The notes under the pieces are model-generated. The model was not told the origin of the DNA and made no database searches. It saw nothing but the letters and a program-made list of their open reading frames with translations. DNA of 64,000 nucleotides from NCBI RefSeq assembly GCF_002531575.1, contig NZ_NWTI01000029.1, positions 1-64,000 of the forward strand, read 5' to 3'. This stretch comes from Bradyrhizobium sp. Y36 (GTDB lineage: Bacteria; Pseudomonadota; Alphaproteobacteria; Rhizobiales; Xanthobacteraceae). The translations under genes and the position numbers were made by a program. The stretch's first letter is position 1. Every line of letters begins with the position of its first letter. Below are positions 37,763-45,144 of the stretch, piece after piece.

Positions 37763-38230
37763 ATGGCGCGTTACATCGACGAGATCCTGCAACCGGGCGA
37801 GCGGGTGCTGTATTCGACCAACGCGCACTGGATCTTCTATTTTCCGGCGATCCTGGCCTGGATCGTGGCTTTGGCCCTGTTCGTCTTGTCCCGCCAAACG
37901 ATCGTCGAAGGGCTCGTGCTGCTCTGCCTCGTAGGCTCCGGCCTCGCGGCCCTGGCGGCCCTCTTCTGGACCGTAAAGGCCTGGTTCCATCGCTGGACCA
38001 TCGAGACAGACGTCACCAACCTCCGGGTCGTGCACAAGACCGGCTTCATCAAGCGCCGCACCTTCGAAATGGCGCTGGACAAGGTCGAGAGCGTCGACGT
38101 CGATCAGACCATCCTTGGACGTATTCTCAACTACGGCGACGTGACGATTCGCGGCGTCGGCGAGGGGATCGAGACGATCAAGACCATCGCCTCGCCGCTC
38201 GCCTTCCGTAGTTCGATCACCACGCGGTAG
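37763..38230 (+). CDS. PH domain (bPH2) membrane protein
   Basis: 155 residues. It begins MARYIDEILQPGERVLYSTNAHW, has two membrane helices (about 24-42 and 50-72), then a bacterial PH domain (TNLRVVHKTGFIKRRTFEMALDKVESVDVDQTILGRILNYGDVTIRGVG, 84-132). This is the YdbS/YdbT-like family; the function is unknown, perhaps membrane-lipid sensing. 14 nt before ubiG, so likely in one operon. Divergent from lysC. Confidence 0.85.
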   Translation: MARYIDEILQPGERVLYSTNAHWIFYFPAILAWIVALALFVLSRQTIVEGLVLLCLVGSGLAALAALFWTVKAWFHRWTIETDVTNLRVVHKTGFIKRRTFEMALDKVESVDVDQTILGRILNYGDVTIRGVGEGIETIKTIASPLAFRSSITTR

Positions 38231-38244
38231 GACCGCGCGTAACC

Positions 38245-39018
38245 ATGAGCATGCAGCAAAATACTTCCGAAACCGCAAGCCCGCAGCAGGGATCGACCGT
38301 CGACGCTGCCGAGATCGCGAAATTCTCAAAGCTCTCGGCGGAGTGGTGGGACCCCAACGGCAAGATGGCGCCGCTGCACCGGATCAACCCGCTGCGGCTC
38401 GGCTACATTCGCGATGCCGCCTGCCGCAAATTCGAGCGCAACGTGCGCAGCCTCAACTGCCTCGGTGGCTTGCGCGTGCTCGACATCGGCTGCGGCGCCG
38501 GCCTCTTGTGCGAGCCACTGTCGCGCCTCGGCGCGCAGGTCATCGGGGTCGATCCGTCCCAGAGCAACATCGCCGCCGCGAAGCTGCACGCCGACAAGGG
38601 CCATCTTGCGATCGACTACCGCTGCACCACGGTGGAAGAGATCGACCCGCGCGAGCGCTTCGACATCGTGCTGGCGATGGAGGTGGTCGAGCACGTCGTC
38701 GACGTCGGCGTCTTCCTCAAGCGCTGCGCCGCGATGCTGAAGCCGAACGGCCTCATGGTGGTCTCGACGCTGAACCGCAACTGGAAGAGCTTTGCGCTCG
38801 CCATCGTCGGCGCCGAATACGTCCTGCGCTGGCTGCCGCGCGGCACCCACGAATGGAACAAGTTCGTCACCCCCGACGAGCTGACCAAATACCTGCTCGA
38901 CAACCGCCTCGTCATCACCGAGCAGACCGGCGTGGTCTACTCTCCCTTCGCCGACAAATGGTCGCTCTCGTCGGACATGGACGTGAACTACATGGTGGTG
39001 GCGGAAACGATGGTGTGA
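38245..39018 (+). CDS. ubiG: Ubiquinone biosynthesis O-methyltransferase
   Basis: 257 residues, makes both O-methylations in ubiquinone synthesis. EIAKFSKLSAEWWDPNGKMAPLHRINPLRLGYI (23-56) is the UbiG N-terminal signature. The SAM motif is VLDIGCGAGLLCEPL (78-92). RGTHEWNKFVTPDEL and the C-terminal NYMVVAE are family-typical. Probably peripheral on the inner membrane. Co-transcribed with the PH-domain gene. Confidence 0.95.
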   Translation: MSMQQNTSETASPQQGSTVDAAEIAKFSKLSAEWWDPNGKMAPLHRINPLRLGYIRDAACRKFERNVRSLNCLGGLRVLDIGCGAGLLCEPLSRLGAQVIGVDPSQSNIAAAKLHADKGHLAIDYRCTTVEEIDPRERFDIVLAMEVVEHVVDVGVFLKRCAAMLKPNGLMVVSTLNRNWKSFALAIVGAEYVLRWLPRGTHEWNKFVTPDELTKYLLDNRLVITEQTGVVYSPFADKWSLSSDMDVNYMVVAETMV

Positions 39019-39060
39019 GGGCTTTCGTGAGTGAGGCACGAATTCGTGTCCCTTGGAGGG

Positions 39061-39110
39061 TGTCGTCCCTGCGAACGCAGGGGCCCATAGCCACAGGCCC
39101 CTGTGGCTAG
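39061..39110. repeat. Intergenic repeat, family D, truncated copy left of the GIY-YIG gene
   Basis: GTCGTCCCTGCGAACGCAGG begins at 39062 and continues into GCCCATAGCCACAGG, then a short palindrome AGCCACAGG/CCTGTGGCT. The same 29-nt head, one base different, is at 39438-39466. The distal half of the palindrome is missing here. Confidence 0.75.
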
Positions 39111-39130
39111 CAAAGACAGGCGCTCCGAGC

Positions 39131-39412
39131 ATGTACTACGTCTACATCCTCGCCAGCCGCCATCACGGAACGCTCTACATCGGCGTTACCGATTCACTGC
39201 AAGCGCGACTGCAGCAGCACCGCGCCGGTAAGGGTTCCGAGTTCGTGAAACGCTACGGCGTGTATCGGTTGGTCTACACCGAGGCCTACGAACGAGCGGA
39301 CGAGGCAATCACCCGCGAAAAGCAGCTCAAGCGCTGGAAGTGCGACTGGAAGATCGAGCTGATCGAGCGTGACAATCCCGAGTGGCGTGATCTCAGCGAT
39401 TTGCTGGTTTGA
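39131..39412 (+). CDS. Small GIY-YIG nuclease family protein
   Basis: 93 residues from ATG 39131, a stand-alone GIY-YIG domain. YVYIL (3-7) and LYIGVT (15-20) form the two-part motif. Arg in LQARLQQH and the metal-binding Glu in YTEAYERADEAITREKQLKRWKC follow. Single-domain members (UPF0213/YhbQ-like) are common in Rhizobiales and may act on DNA; the biological role is unclear. It is flanked on both sides by family D repeats, and the frame continues upstream into repeat sequence that is probably not translated. Confidence 0.87.
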   Translation: MYYVYILASRHHGTLYIGVTDSLQARLQQHRAGKGSEFVKRYGVYRLVYTEAYERADEAITREKQLKRWKCDWKIELIERDNPEWRDLSDLLV

Positions 39413-39437
39413 CGGCGTGATGCCGCCCAGCAAACGC

Positions 39438-39568
39438 TGTCGTCCCTGCGAACGCAGGGACCCATACCGCGTGATCTCTCGGTGGGGTTTGGTGTAAGAC
39501 GCGCAGGTTGGCAGTCTTCGCAAAACTGCTCTCCGGGGTTATGGGTCCCTGCGTTCGCAGGGACGACA
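39438..39568. repeat. Intergenic repeat, family D, complete copy right of the GIY-YIG gene
   Basis: Arms of 29 nt: TGTCGTCCCTGCGAACGCAG begins the left arm at 39438, which runs on to GGACCCATA (39466). The exact complement, starting TATGGGTCCC, is at 39540-39568. Internal GCAGTCTTCGCAAAACTGC is a second hairpin. Translated, it yields the VVPANAGTH-type peptides that litter Bradyrhizobium annotations. Confidence 0.85.
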
Positions 39569-39673
39569 GTGTGCTTGTTGCAAGAGCATCGCACCCATGA
39601 CGCCCCTGTGGTTGACCGGTGAGTCTGTTCCCGTCAGGCTGATCAACCTCTCTTCCTAGCCCCTTAGCTCCCC

Positions 39674-40573
39674 ATGCTCACCATCGCCAGCCTCTGGATT
39701 CCCTTCACCATCATTGCCGCGCTCGGGCAGGTGGCGCGCAATGCGATGCAGCGGTCGCTGACCAAGCCGCTGGGGACCTGGGGCGCGACCAATATCCGCT
39801 TCCTGTTCGGCTTCCCGTTCTCGCTGCTGTTTCTCGGCGTGGTGCTGGTTGCGACCGGCGATCATCTCGGCATGCCGCCGACGGTGTTCTGGCCGTGGCT
39901 GCTGCTCGGCGCCCTCAGCCAGATCGTCGCCACCGGGTTGATGCTGCTCGCGATGAACGACCGCTCCTTCGTGGTGACCACGGCCTATCTGAAGACCGAG
40001 GCGATCCAGACCGCGATTTTCGGCTTCGTCTTCCTGGGCGATCACCTGACCTGGCTGAAGGTGCTTGCGATCGTGGTCGCCACGATCGGTGTCGTCATCA
40101 CGGCGTTGCGGCCCGGCGGCGAGAAGAGCTTTGCCGAGTTGAAGCCGACCCTCACCGGCCTGATTGCTGCGGCGTGTTTCGCGCTCTCCGCGGTCGGCTT
40201 CCGAGGCGCGATCATCAATGTCCCCGGCGTCTCGTTCGTGACGGCGGCATCGCTCACGCTCGTGCTCGGCCTGTTCGTGCAGACGCTGGTGTTGACCATC
40301 TATCTGCTCTGGCGCGCACCGAAGGTGCTGCAGGCGATCCTCGGCCTGTGGAAGCCGTCGATGCTGGCGGGCTTCATGGGCGCCTTCGCCTCGCAGTTCT
40401 GGTTCCTGGCCTTCGCGCTCACGGCGGCCGCCAATGTCCGCACGCTCGCGCTGATCGAGGTGCTGTTCGCGCAAGCCGTGGCCTATTACTCGTTCAAGCA
40501 GCCGATCGCGCCGCGCGAGATCTTTGGCATCGCGCTGATCGTGGTCGGCGTGGCGGTGCTGGTGGGGGCCTAG
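39674..40573 (+). CDS. DMT/EamA superfamily membrane transporter
   Basis: 299 residues, about nine to ten membrane helices over the whole length. ALSQIVATGLMLLAMNDRSFVVTTAYLKTEAIQTAIFGFVFLGD and EVLFAQAVAYYSFKQPIAPREIFGIALIVVGVAVLV are typical of EamA-like proteins. The substrate is unknown. It lies after the repeat-flanked GIY-YIG gene and converges with the gene at 40580 (6 nt between the stops). Confidence 0.83.
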   Translation: MLTIASLWIPFTIIAALGQVARNAMQRSLTKPLGTWGATNIRFLFGFPFSLLFLGVVLVATGDHLGMPPTVFWPWLLLGALSQIVATGLMLLAMNDRSFVVTTAYLKTEAIQTAIFGFVFLGDHLTWLKVLAIVVATIGVVITALRPGGEKSFAELKPTLTGLIAAACFALSAVGFRGAIINVPGVSFVTAASLTLVLGLFVQTLVLTIYLLWRAPKVLQAILGLWKPSMLAGFMGAFASQFWFLAFALTAAANVRTLALIEVLFAQAVAYYSFKQPIAPREIFGIALIVVGVAVLVGA

Positions 40574-40579
40574 GAAGAA

Positions 40580-40924
40580 CTAGCGAAGGCCGGCGAGAAT
40601 GCCGGGCGCCAAGACGCGCAACTCGCCGCTCAACAGCGGGTTTGCCAGATCGTGTATCGCTGCGTGGATCACGTCCTCATATCCCAATTCGAATCCAATA
40701 TCCTCACGGCATTCGACCAGATTGGCCCAATCCTCGACCGTAAGGGCATCGATCTCCCCGGTCGAAAACCGTTCAAGGACGGCAACGATATCGCGCCGTG
40801 CCAGTGTAACCACTGGATCGCTATCCCAAGTCAAGGAGCCGACTCCGGCTCTCAGCTTTGGGATGGGCGCATCGAAACGAATGAGCGACGACAGGATCGC
40901 TTCGCGGCTCATGCGAGAGCTCAC
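40580..40924 (-). CDS. Hypothetical protein, acidic, single-domain
   Basis: 114 residues from GTG 40924, or 110 from ATG 40912. It belongs to a recurring family of unknown function: SREAILSSLIRF, DPVVTLARRDIVAVLERFSTGEIDALTVEDWANLVECREDIGF and DLANPLL. These are small acidic helical proteins with a WANLVE core. The GTG is 1 nt past the stop of the DUF1178 gene, suggesting translational coupling at the end of that operon. Confidence 0.72.
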   Translation of the reverse strand: MSSRMSREAILSSLIRFDAPIPKLRAGVGSLTWDSDPVVTLARRDIVAVLERFSTGEIDALTVEDWANLVECREDIGFELGYEDVIHAAIHDLANPLLSGELRVLAPGILAGLR

Positions 40925-40925
40925 G

Positions 40926-41408
40926 TCAATTCCGGTCTTCCGGCAGCGTCGGCAGCGGCGACACGTCGATGCCTTCGTCGATCAGCGACTTCGCCTCCTC
41001 CGGCGAGGCTTCGCCATAGATCGGACGATGCTCCTTGTCGCCGTAATGCATGGCGCGGGCTTCGTTGGCGAAGCGCTCGCCGACATTGTCGGCGTTCTTG
41101 ACGATGTGATCGCGCAGCTCTTTCAGCTTGGTGCGCAGCTCTTTCTCCTGCGCCATCAGCAGCGAGGTCGGCCCTGATGGTGCGGCCTCGGGCGCGGCGG
41201 TCGTCACCGGCTCGGGCGGCGGCGTCGCGCGTCCGCGGCCCTTCTTGCCGACGATGCGGGGGGCCATGATCGCCTTGTCGACCTTGGCGGAGCCGCAGAT
41301 CGGGCACGTCACCAGCTTGCGCTTGACCTGTGAATCATAGGCCGAAGAGCTCTGAAACCAGCTTTCGAAATCGTGGTTCCGGTCGCAGCGGAGCGCGTAG
41401 CGGATCAT
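40926..41408 (-). CDS. DUF1178 family protein
   Basis: 160 residues. MIRYALRCDRNHDFESWFQSS (1-21) and a zinc-ribbon-like TCPICGS (34-40) with Cys8 mark the DUF1178 family. A Pro/Ala-rich linker (62-82) precedes a helical C-terminus (EKELRTKLKELRDHIVKNADNVGERFANEARAMHYGD). Function unknown; conserved in Alphaproteobacteria next to the nitrilase and grxC genes. Its ATG overlaps the nitrilase stop by 4 nt. Confidence 0.9.
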   Translation of the reverse strand: MIRYALRCDRNHDFESWFQSSSAYDSQVKRKLVTCPICGSAKVDKAIMAPRIVGKKGRGRATPPPEPVTTAAPEAAPSGPTSLLMAQEKELRTKLKELRDHIVKNADNVGERFANEARAMHYGDKEHRPIYGEASPEEAKSLIDEGIDVSPLPTLPEDRN

Positions 41409-42283
41409 GCCGATCCCCGCACCAGATGCAGATGATCCGGTCCGGCCTTGGGGTCGGACACGCCGAAGCGGCGGCCGTGCTGGAGCGAGGGGATCGCGCG
41501 GCGCGCGGTCTCGACCTTCGCCGGATCGATCTTCGCCATGATGATGCCGGGCTCGACGTCGCCCTCGGCGAGGATCTCGCCCCAGGGATCGATGATCAGC
41601 GAATGGCCGTAGGTCTCGCGCTTGTTCTCGTGGGTGCCGGCCTGCGCCGCTGCAAAGATGAAGCAGCCGGTCTCGATCGCACGCGCGCGCAGCAGCACAT
41701 GCCAATGCGCCTCGCCGGTCTTGCGGGTGAAGGCCGAAGGCACGGTGATGAAGTAGGCGCCGCTCTCGGCCAGCGCACGGTACAGCGCGGGGAAGCGCAC
41801 GTCGTAGCAGATGGTCAAGCCGACGCGGCCCCAGGGCAGGTCGGAGATCACGGCGGTCTCGCCCGGCTGGTAATTGGCGGATTCGCGATAGCTCTCGCCG
41901 TCGGGCAGCTCGATGTCGAACATGTGGATCTTGTCGTAGCTCGCGAGCACATTGCCCTCGGGCCCGATCAGGAAGGAGCGGTTGACCGCCTTCTCCGGCG
42001 AGAAGCGCAGCGCCAGTGAGCCGACATGGAGGTGGATCTTCAGCTCCGCCGCGAGCGCCCGATACGCCTTCAGCGAAGTGTCGTCCTCCTCGCTCTGCAG
42101 ATGCTCGAACAATGCCTTGCGGTTCAGCTGCATCATGTTGCTGACTTCGGGCGTCTGCACGTAGTCGGCGCCATTGGCTGCCGCCTGCCGGATCAGCTTC
42201 GTGGCCTGCTCGAGGCTCGGCCCCGGCAGGAGGCCGGTGCGCATCTGAACCATGGCGGCGGTGAACGTGCGGTTCTCGCTCAT
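41405..42283 (-). CDS. Carbon-nitrogen hydrolase (Nit family)
   Basis: 292 residues, nitrilase superfamily. The catalytic Glu46 (QTPEVSN), Lys118 (SYDKIHMFD) and Cys159 (LTICYDVRFP) are all present. The sequence fits the Nit1/Nit2 branch, which acts on deaminated glutathione or omega-amides, consistent with the adjacent glutaredoxin gene. The physiological substrate is inference. It overlaps grxC and DUF1178 by 4 nt at either end, so translation is coupled across the operon. Confidence 0.9.
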   Translation of the reverse strand: MSENRTFTAAMVQMRTGLLPGPSLEQATKLIRQAAANGADYVQTPEVSNMMQLNRKALFEHLQSEEDDTSLKAYRALAAELKIHLHVGSLALRFSPEKAVNRSFLIGPEGNVLASYDKIHMFDIELPDGESYRESANYQPGETAVISDLPWGRVGLTICYDVRFPALYRALAESGAYFITVPSAFTRKTGEAHWHVLLRARAIETGCFIFAAAQAGTHENKRETYGHSLIIDPWGEILAEGDVEPGIIMAKIDPAKVETARRAIPSLQHGRRFGVSDPKAGPDHLHLVRGSA

Positions 42284-42573
42284 GAGGTGGCCTTCACGCC
42301 TTCGAGCATGCCGTCGAGCTTGCCCTCGCGATCGAGCGCGTAGAGATCGTCGCAGCCGCCGATATGGGTTCCGCCGATCCAGATCTGCGGGAAGGTCGAG
42401 CCCTCGCCGGCGCGATCATACATCTCCTGGCGCCACGATGGATCCTTGGCGACGTCGAATTCCGTGAAGGCAACCTTCTTGCGGGTCAGCAGCGATTTGG
42501 CGGCGGAGCAATAGCCGCAGCCTGGCCTGGTGTAGATCTCGACAGCGGCGGTCATCTCGTCTGGCGCTCTCAT
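42280..42573 (-). CDS. grxC: Glutaredoxin 3
   Basis: 97 residues from ATG 42573, or 91 from ATG 42555, which starts MTAAVEIYTRPGCGYC as usual for GrxC. The dithiol active site is CGYC (family usual CPYC). TFPQIWIGGTHIGGCDDLYALD contains the cis-Pro and glutathione-binding GGCDD. Cytoplasmic reductant for disulfides and ribonucleotide reductase. Part of the comF-grxC-nit-DUF1178 set. Confidence 0.93.
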   Translation of the reverse strand: MRAPDEMTAAVEIYTRPGCGYCSAAKSLLTRKKVAFTEFDVAKDPSWRQEMYDRAGEGSTFPQIWIGGTHIGGCDDLYALDREGKLDGMLEGVKATS

Positions 42574-42602
42574 GTCATGAATTCATTGAATTATATGGGA
42601 CT

Positions 42603-43400
42603 TTACCTGATCTCCACAACCCGGGCGAAGACCAGCACGTCGACCTGGGCGGCCTTGGCGCGCAACAGGGCCCGTGCACAGGCATCCAGCGTGGCGCCCG
42701 AGGTCAGGACGTCGTCGATCAGGATGATGCGGCGTCCCTGGACCTCGGCCTGGCGGTCCGGAGATACCTGGAATGCGCCCTGCACATTGGTGGCGCGCTG
42801 GGCCCGCGACAAGCCGATCTGCTGCTCGGTGGCGCGTACCCGGCGCAGCACCTCGCCGCGAACCCTGACGCCGCTCTGCCGCTCGATCACGCGCGCCAGC
42901 GCCCCGGACTGGTTGTAGCGGCGCCGCCAGGCCCGCCGCCAATGCAGCGGAACAGGCACCAGCATATCGGCCCCATTCAGTAGCTCGCCGCCCGCCCGCG
43001 CCATCCAGCGTCCCATCGCCGGCGCCAGGTCTGTGCGGTCCTGGTATTTCAGCGCGTGCACCAGCGTGCGCGCGACGTCGTCGTAGCGCACCGCCGCGCG
43101 GGCACGCTGGTAGGCCGGCGGGCTCGCGATCGCCTCCATCGACAGCATGTCGGGGCCGGGGTCGTAGACGAAGGGAATGCCGAGCCGCGGGCAATAGGGC
43201 CGCTCGATGAACGACAGCCGCGCCCAGCACGAAGCGCAAACGCCCTCGCCATCGACCGGCTCGCGGCATGACACGCACTGTGTCGGCAGCGCGATGTCGA
43301 GCGCCAGCCGCGCCGTCCGCGACAGCACATGGCGGCCAGCCGTCCACGCGGCTCGCAGCGGCGCGGCGATGGAGCGGGTGGGGGCGGCGTCGGCGTCCAT
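42603..43400 (-). CDS. ComF family phosphoribosyltransferase-like protein
   Basis: 265 residues. An N-terminal zinc ribbon has Cys42, Cys45, Cys55 and Cys58 (QCVSC, VCASCW). RYDDVARTLVHALKYQDRTDLAP and a C-terminal type I PRTase with the PRPP loop IILIDDVLTSGATLDACA follow. ComF aids DNA uptake in naturally competent bacteria; in rhizobia the role is unclear. First gene of the minus-strand run leading to grxC. Confidence 0.9.
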   Translation of the reverse strand: MDADAAPTRSIAAPLRAAWTAGRHVLSRTARLALDIALPTQCVSCREPVDGEGVCASCWARLSFIERPYCPRLGIPFVYDPGPDMLSMEAIASPPAYQRARAAVRYDDVARTLVHALKYQDRTDLAPAMGRWMARAGGELLNGADMLVPVPLHWRRAWRRRYNQSGALARVIERQSGVRVRGEVLRRVRATEQQIGLSRAQRATNVQGAFQVSPDRQAEVQGRRIILIDDVLTSGATLDACARALLRAKAAQVDVLVFARVVEIR

Positions 43401-43440
43401 GGGGAGAGGCTAGCGTTCCGCGCTCGTTGGCTCAAGCCAC

Positions 43441-43578
43441 GCTCTCGTGCCCCGGACCCAGCGCAGCGCGCAGCGGTGCGCTGCTGAGCCGGGGTCCAGA
43501 AGTTTGTGCACGCCGAGGCATGGGTCCCGGTTCTGCGGAGCGTCACTGCGTTCCGCACCGCGCCCGGGACACGAGAGC
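43441..43578. repeat. Intergenic palindromic repeat, family E (first copy)
   Basis: GCTCTCGTGCCCC (43441-43453) and GGGACACGAGAGC (43566-43578) are near-perfect inverted ends. Internal GAGCCGGGGTCCAGA and CATGGGTCCCGGTTCTGC are typical of the second Bradyrhizobium GGGTCCCGG repeat type. It lies between the divergent comF and methyltransferase genes, so the promoters of both must lie in or beside it. Confidence 0.75.
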
Positions 43579-43615
43579 GATTGCCAGAACGACTTGGATC
43601 GGCGTAACCAGCGGC

Positions 43616-44461
43616 ATGGCTCAGCCCCCGCAAACCCCGCCCGCTCTGTTCGATCGCGCCTTGCTGTATGCGCGGCAGCGGCGCGCGCGGGCGCAGGGCG
43701 GGGTGACGTTCCTGCTCGACCGCGTTGCCGAGGACATGACCGACCGGCTGGCGGCGGTGATGCGGGAGTTTCACGCCGCGGCCGATCTCTGGACGCCCGG
43801 TGAAGATCTTGCGGTTCTGCGCGCGCGGCTCCCCTCCATCGAACGGATCGCGCTCGAGGCGGCCGGCGCGGAAAAGCTGCCCTTCGCACCCGAAAGTCTG
43901 GACCTCGTCGTCTCGGCGCTGGCGCTGCAATTCGTCAACGACCTGCCTGGCGTGCTGGCGCAGGTTCGCCGCGCGCTGAAGCCGGACGGGCTCCTGCTCG
44001 CCGCGATGATCGGCGGCGACAGCTTGACCGAGCTGCGCCAGGCCTTTGCCGCGGCCGAGGCCGAATGCGAGGGCGGCGTGTCGCCGCGCGTTGCACCGTT
44101 CGCCGATCTCAGGGACATCGGCGCGCTGCTGCAGCGGGCCGGCTTTGCGCTGCCGGTGACCGACGTCGACCGCGTCGTGGTGCGCTATGGCAATGCCTTC
44201 GCCTTGATGCAGGATCTGCGCCGCATGGGCGCGGCCAATGTGTTGATCGAGCGCCGCCGCACGCCGAGCCGGCGCGCGACGCTGCTGCGCATGGCCGAGA
44301 TCTACGCCGAGCGTTTTGCCGATGCCGACGGCCGCATCCGTGCCACGTTCGACATCATCTGGCTCTCCGGCTGGGCCCCGCACGCGAGCCAGCAGCAGCC
44401 GCTGAAGCCGGGGTCGGCGAAAGCGAGTCTCGCGGAGGCGGTGAAGAAGGCGGGGAAGTGA
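43616..44461 (+). CDS. Methyltransferase domain protein (BioC/NDUFAF5-like)
   Basis: 281 residues from ATG 43616. It starts AQPPQTPPALFDRALLYARQRRA and has LPFAPESLDLVVSALALQFVNDLPGVLAQVRRALKPDGLLLAAMIGGDSLTELRQAF in the post-motif-I region. The order and ending (FDIIWLSGWAPHASQQQPLKPG) match alphaproteobacterial proteins related to mitochondrial NDUFAF5, which modifies an arginine of complex I. The normal SAM motif I is weak (AAGAEKLPF region). Its specific role here is inference. Confidence 0.83.
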   Translation: MAQPPQTPPALFDRALLYARQRRARAQGGVTFLLDRVAEDMTDRLAAVMREFHAAADLWTPGEDLAVLRARLPSIERIALEAAGAEKLPFAPESLDLVVSALALQFVNDLPGVLAQVRRALKPDGLLLAAMIGGDSLTELRQAFAAAEAECEGGVSPRVAPFADLRDIGALLQRAGFALPVTDVDRVVVRYGNAFALMQDLRRMGAANVLIERRRTPSRRATLLRMAEIYAERFADADGRIRATFDIIWLSGWAPHASQQQPLKPGSAKASLAEAVKKAGK

Positions 44462-44464
44462 CGC

Positions 44465-44586
44465 GTGTCCCGGACGCGCTGCAGCGTGAAACGCTGCTGC
44501 GCAGAGCCGGGACCCAGTTTGCGGCATTCTTGGGCCCCGACTCTGCAGCGCACCGCTGAAGAAGCGCTGCGCTGCGTCCGGGGCAC
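44465..44586. repeat. Intergenic palindromic repeat, family E (second copy)
   Basis: GTGTCCCGGACGC (44465-44477) and GCGTCCGGGGCAC (44574-44586) are inverted ends, with internal GCCGGGACCCAGTTTGC and GGGCCCCGACTCTGCAG. It fills the gap between the convergent methyltransferase and mutT genes and overlaps neither. Confidence 0.75.
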
Positions 44587-44593
44587 AGTGCAA

Positions 44594-45004
44594 TCACATC
44601 AACAAATCAATCAGATGCGGGATCAGCGGAATGTCCGCGGGCGGCATCGGGTAGTCGCGCAGCTTGTTGGCGCGAACCCAGGCCAGGGTCTGGCCTTCGC
44701 GCGGCGCGACCTGCCCTTCCCAGCGCCGGCAGATGTAGAGCGGCATCAGCAGATGGAAGGTCTCGTAGGCATGGCTCGCGAAGGTCAACGGCGCCAGACA
44801 CGGTTCGGCGACGGTGATGCCGAGCTCCTCATTGAGCTCGCGGATCAGGCTCTGCTCTGGCCGCTCGCCGGGCTCACACTTGCCGCCGGGAAATTCCCAG
44901 AGGCCGGCCAGCGTCTTGCCCTCGGGGCGCTGCGCGATCAGGACGCGTTTGTCGGCATCGACGAGCGCGCAGGCCACCACCAGTGTCAGTTTGAGATCGG
45001 CCAT
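44594..45004 (-). CDS. mutT: 8-oxo-dGTP diphosphatase (MutT)
   Basis: 136-residue Nudix hydrolase that cleans 8-oxo-dGTP from the nucleotide pool. The Nudix box runs 41-63: GKCEPGERPEQSLIRELNEE, then LGI, with Gly41, Glu47, Arg55, Glu56, Glu59, Glu60 and Gly62 in register. LIAQRPEGKTLAGLWEFPGG is typical of MutT. The start MADLKLTLVVACALVD is full length. Divergent from the tadG-like gene. Confidence 0.92.
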   Translation of the reverse strand: MADLKLTLVVACALVDADKRVLIAQRPEGKTLAGLWEFPGGKCEPGERPEQSLIRELNEELGITVAEPCLAPLTFASHAYETFHLLMPLYICRRWEGQVAPREGQTLAWVRANKLRDYPMPPADIPLIPHLIDLLM

Positions 45005-45144
45005 ACGCCTCTGTTATCAGCTCAAGATCGTTCGCAATGGCTTGTTAACCCCGTTGCGGCTCCGCGTTTTTGCGGTTTGCATAAGTCATATTTAATCAAC
45101 GGTTCCTAGAGTGGAAACATATTTAAACCATTCCAGGCCAATCC

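Noticed and set aside
39286..39594. Minus-strand frame giving a VVPANAGTHNPG-type protein
   Set aside because: This peptide is the translation of the family D repeat and appears as spurious small proteins in many rhizobial annotations.
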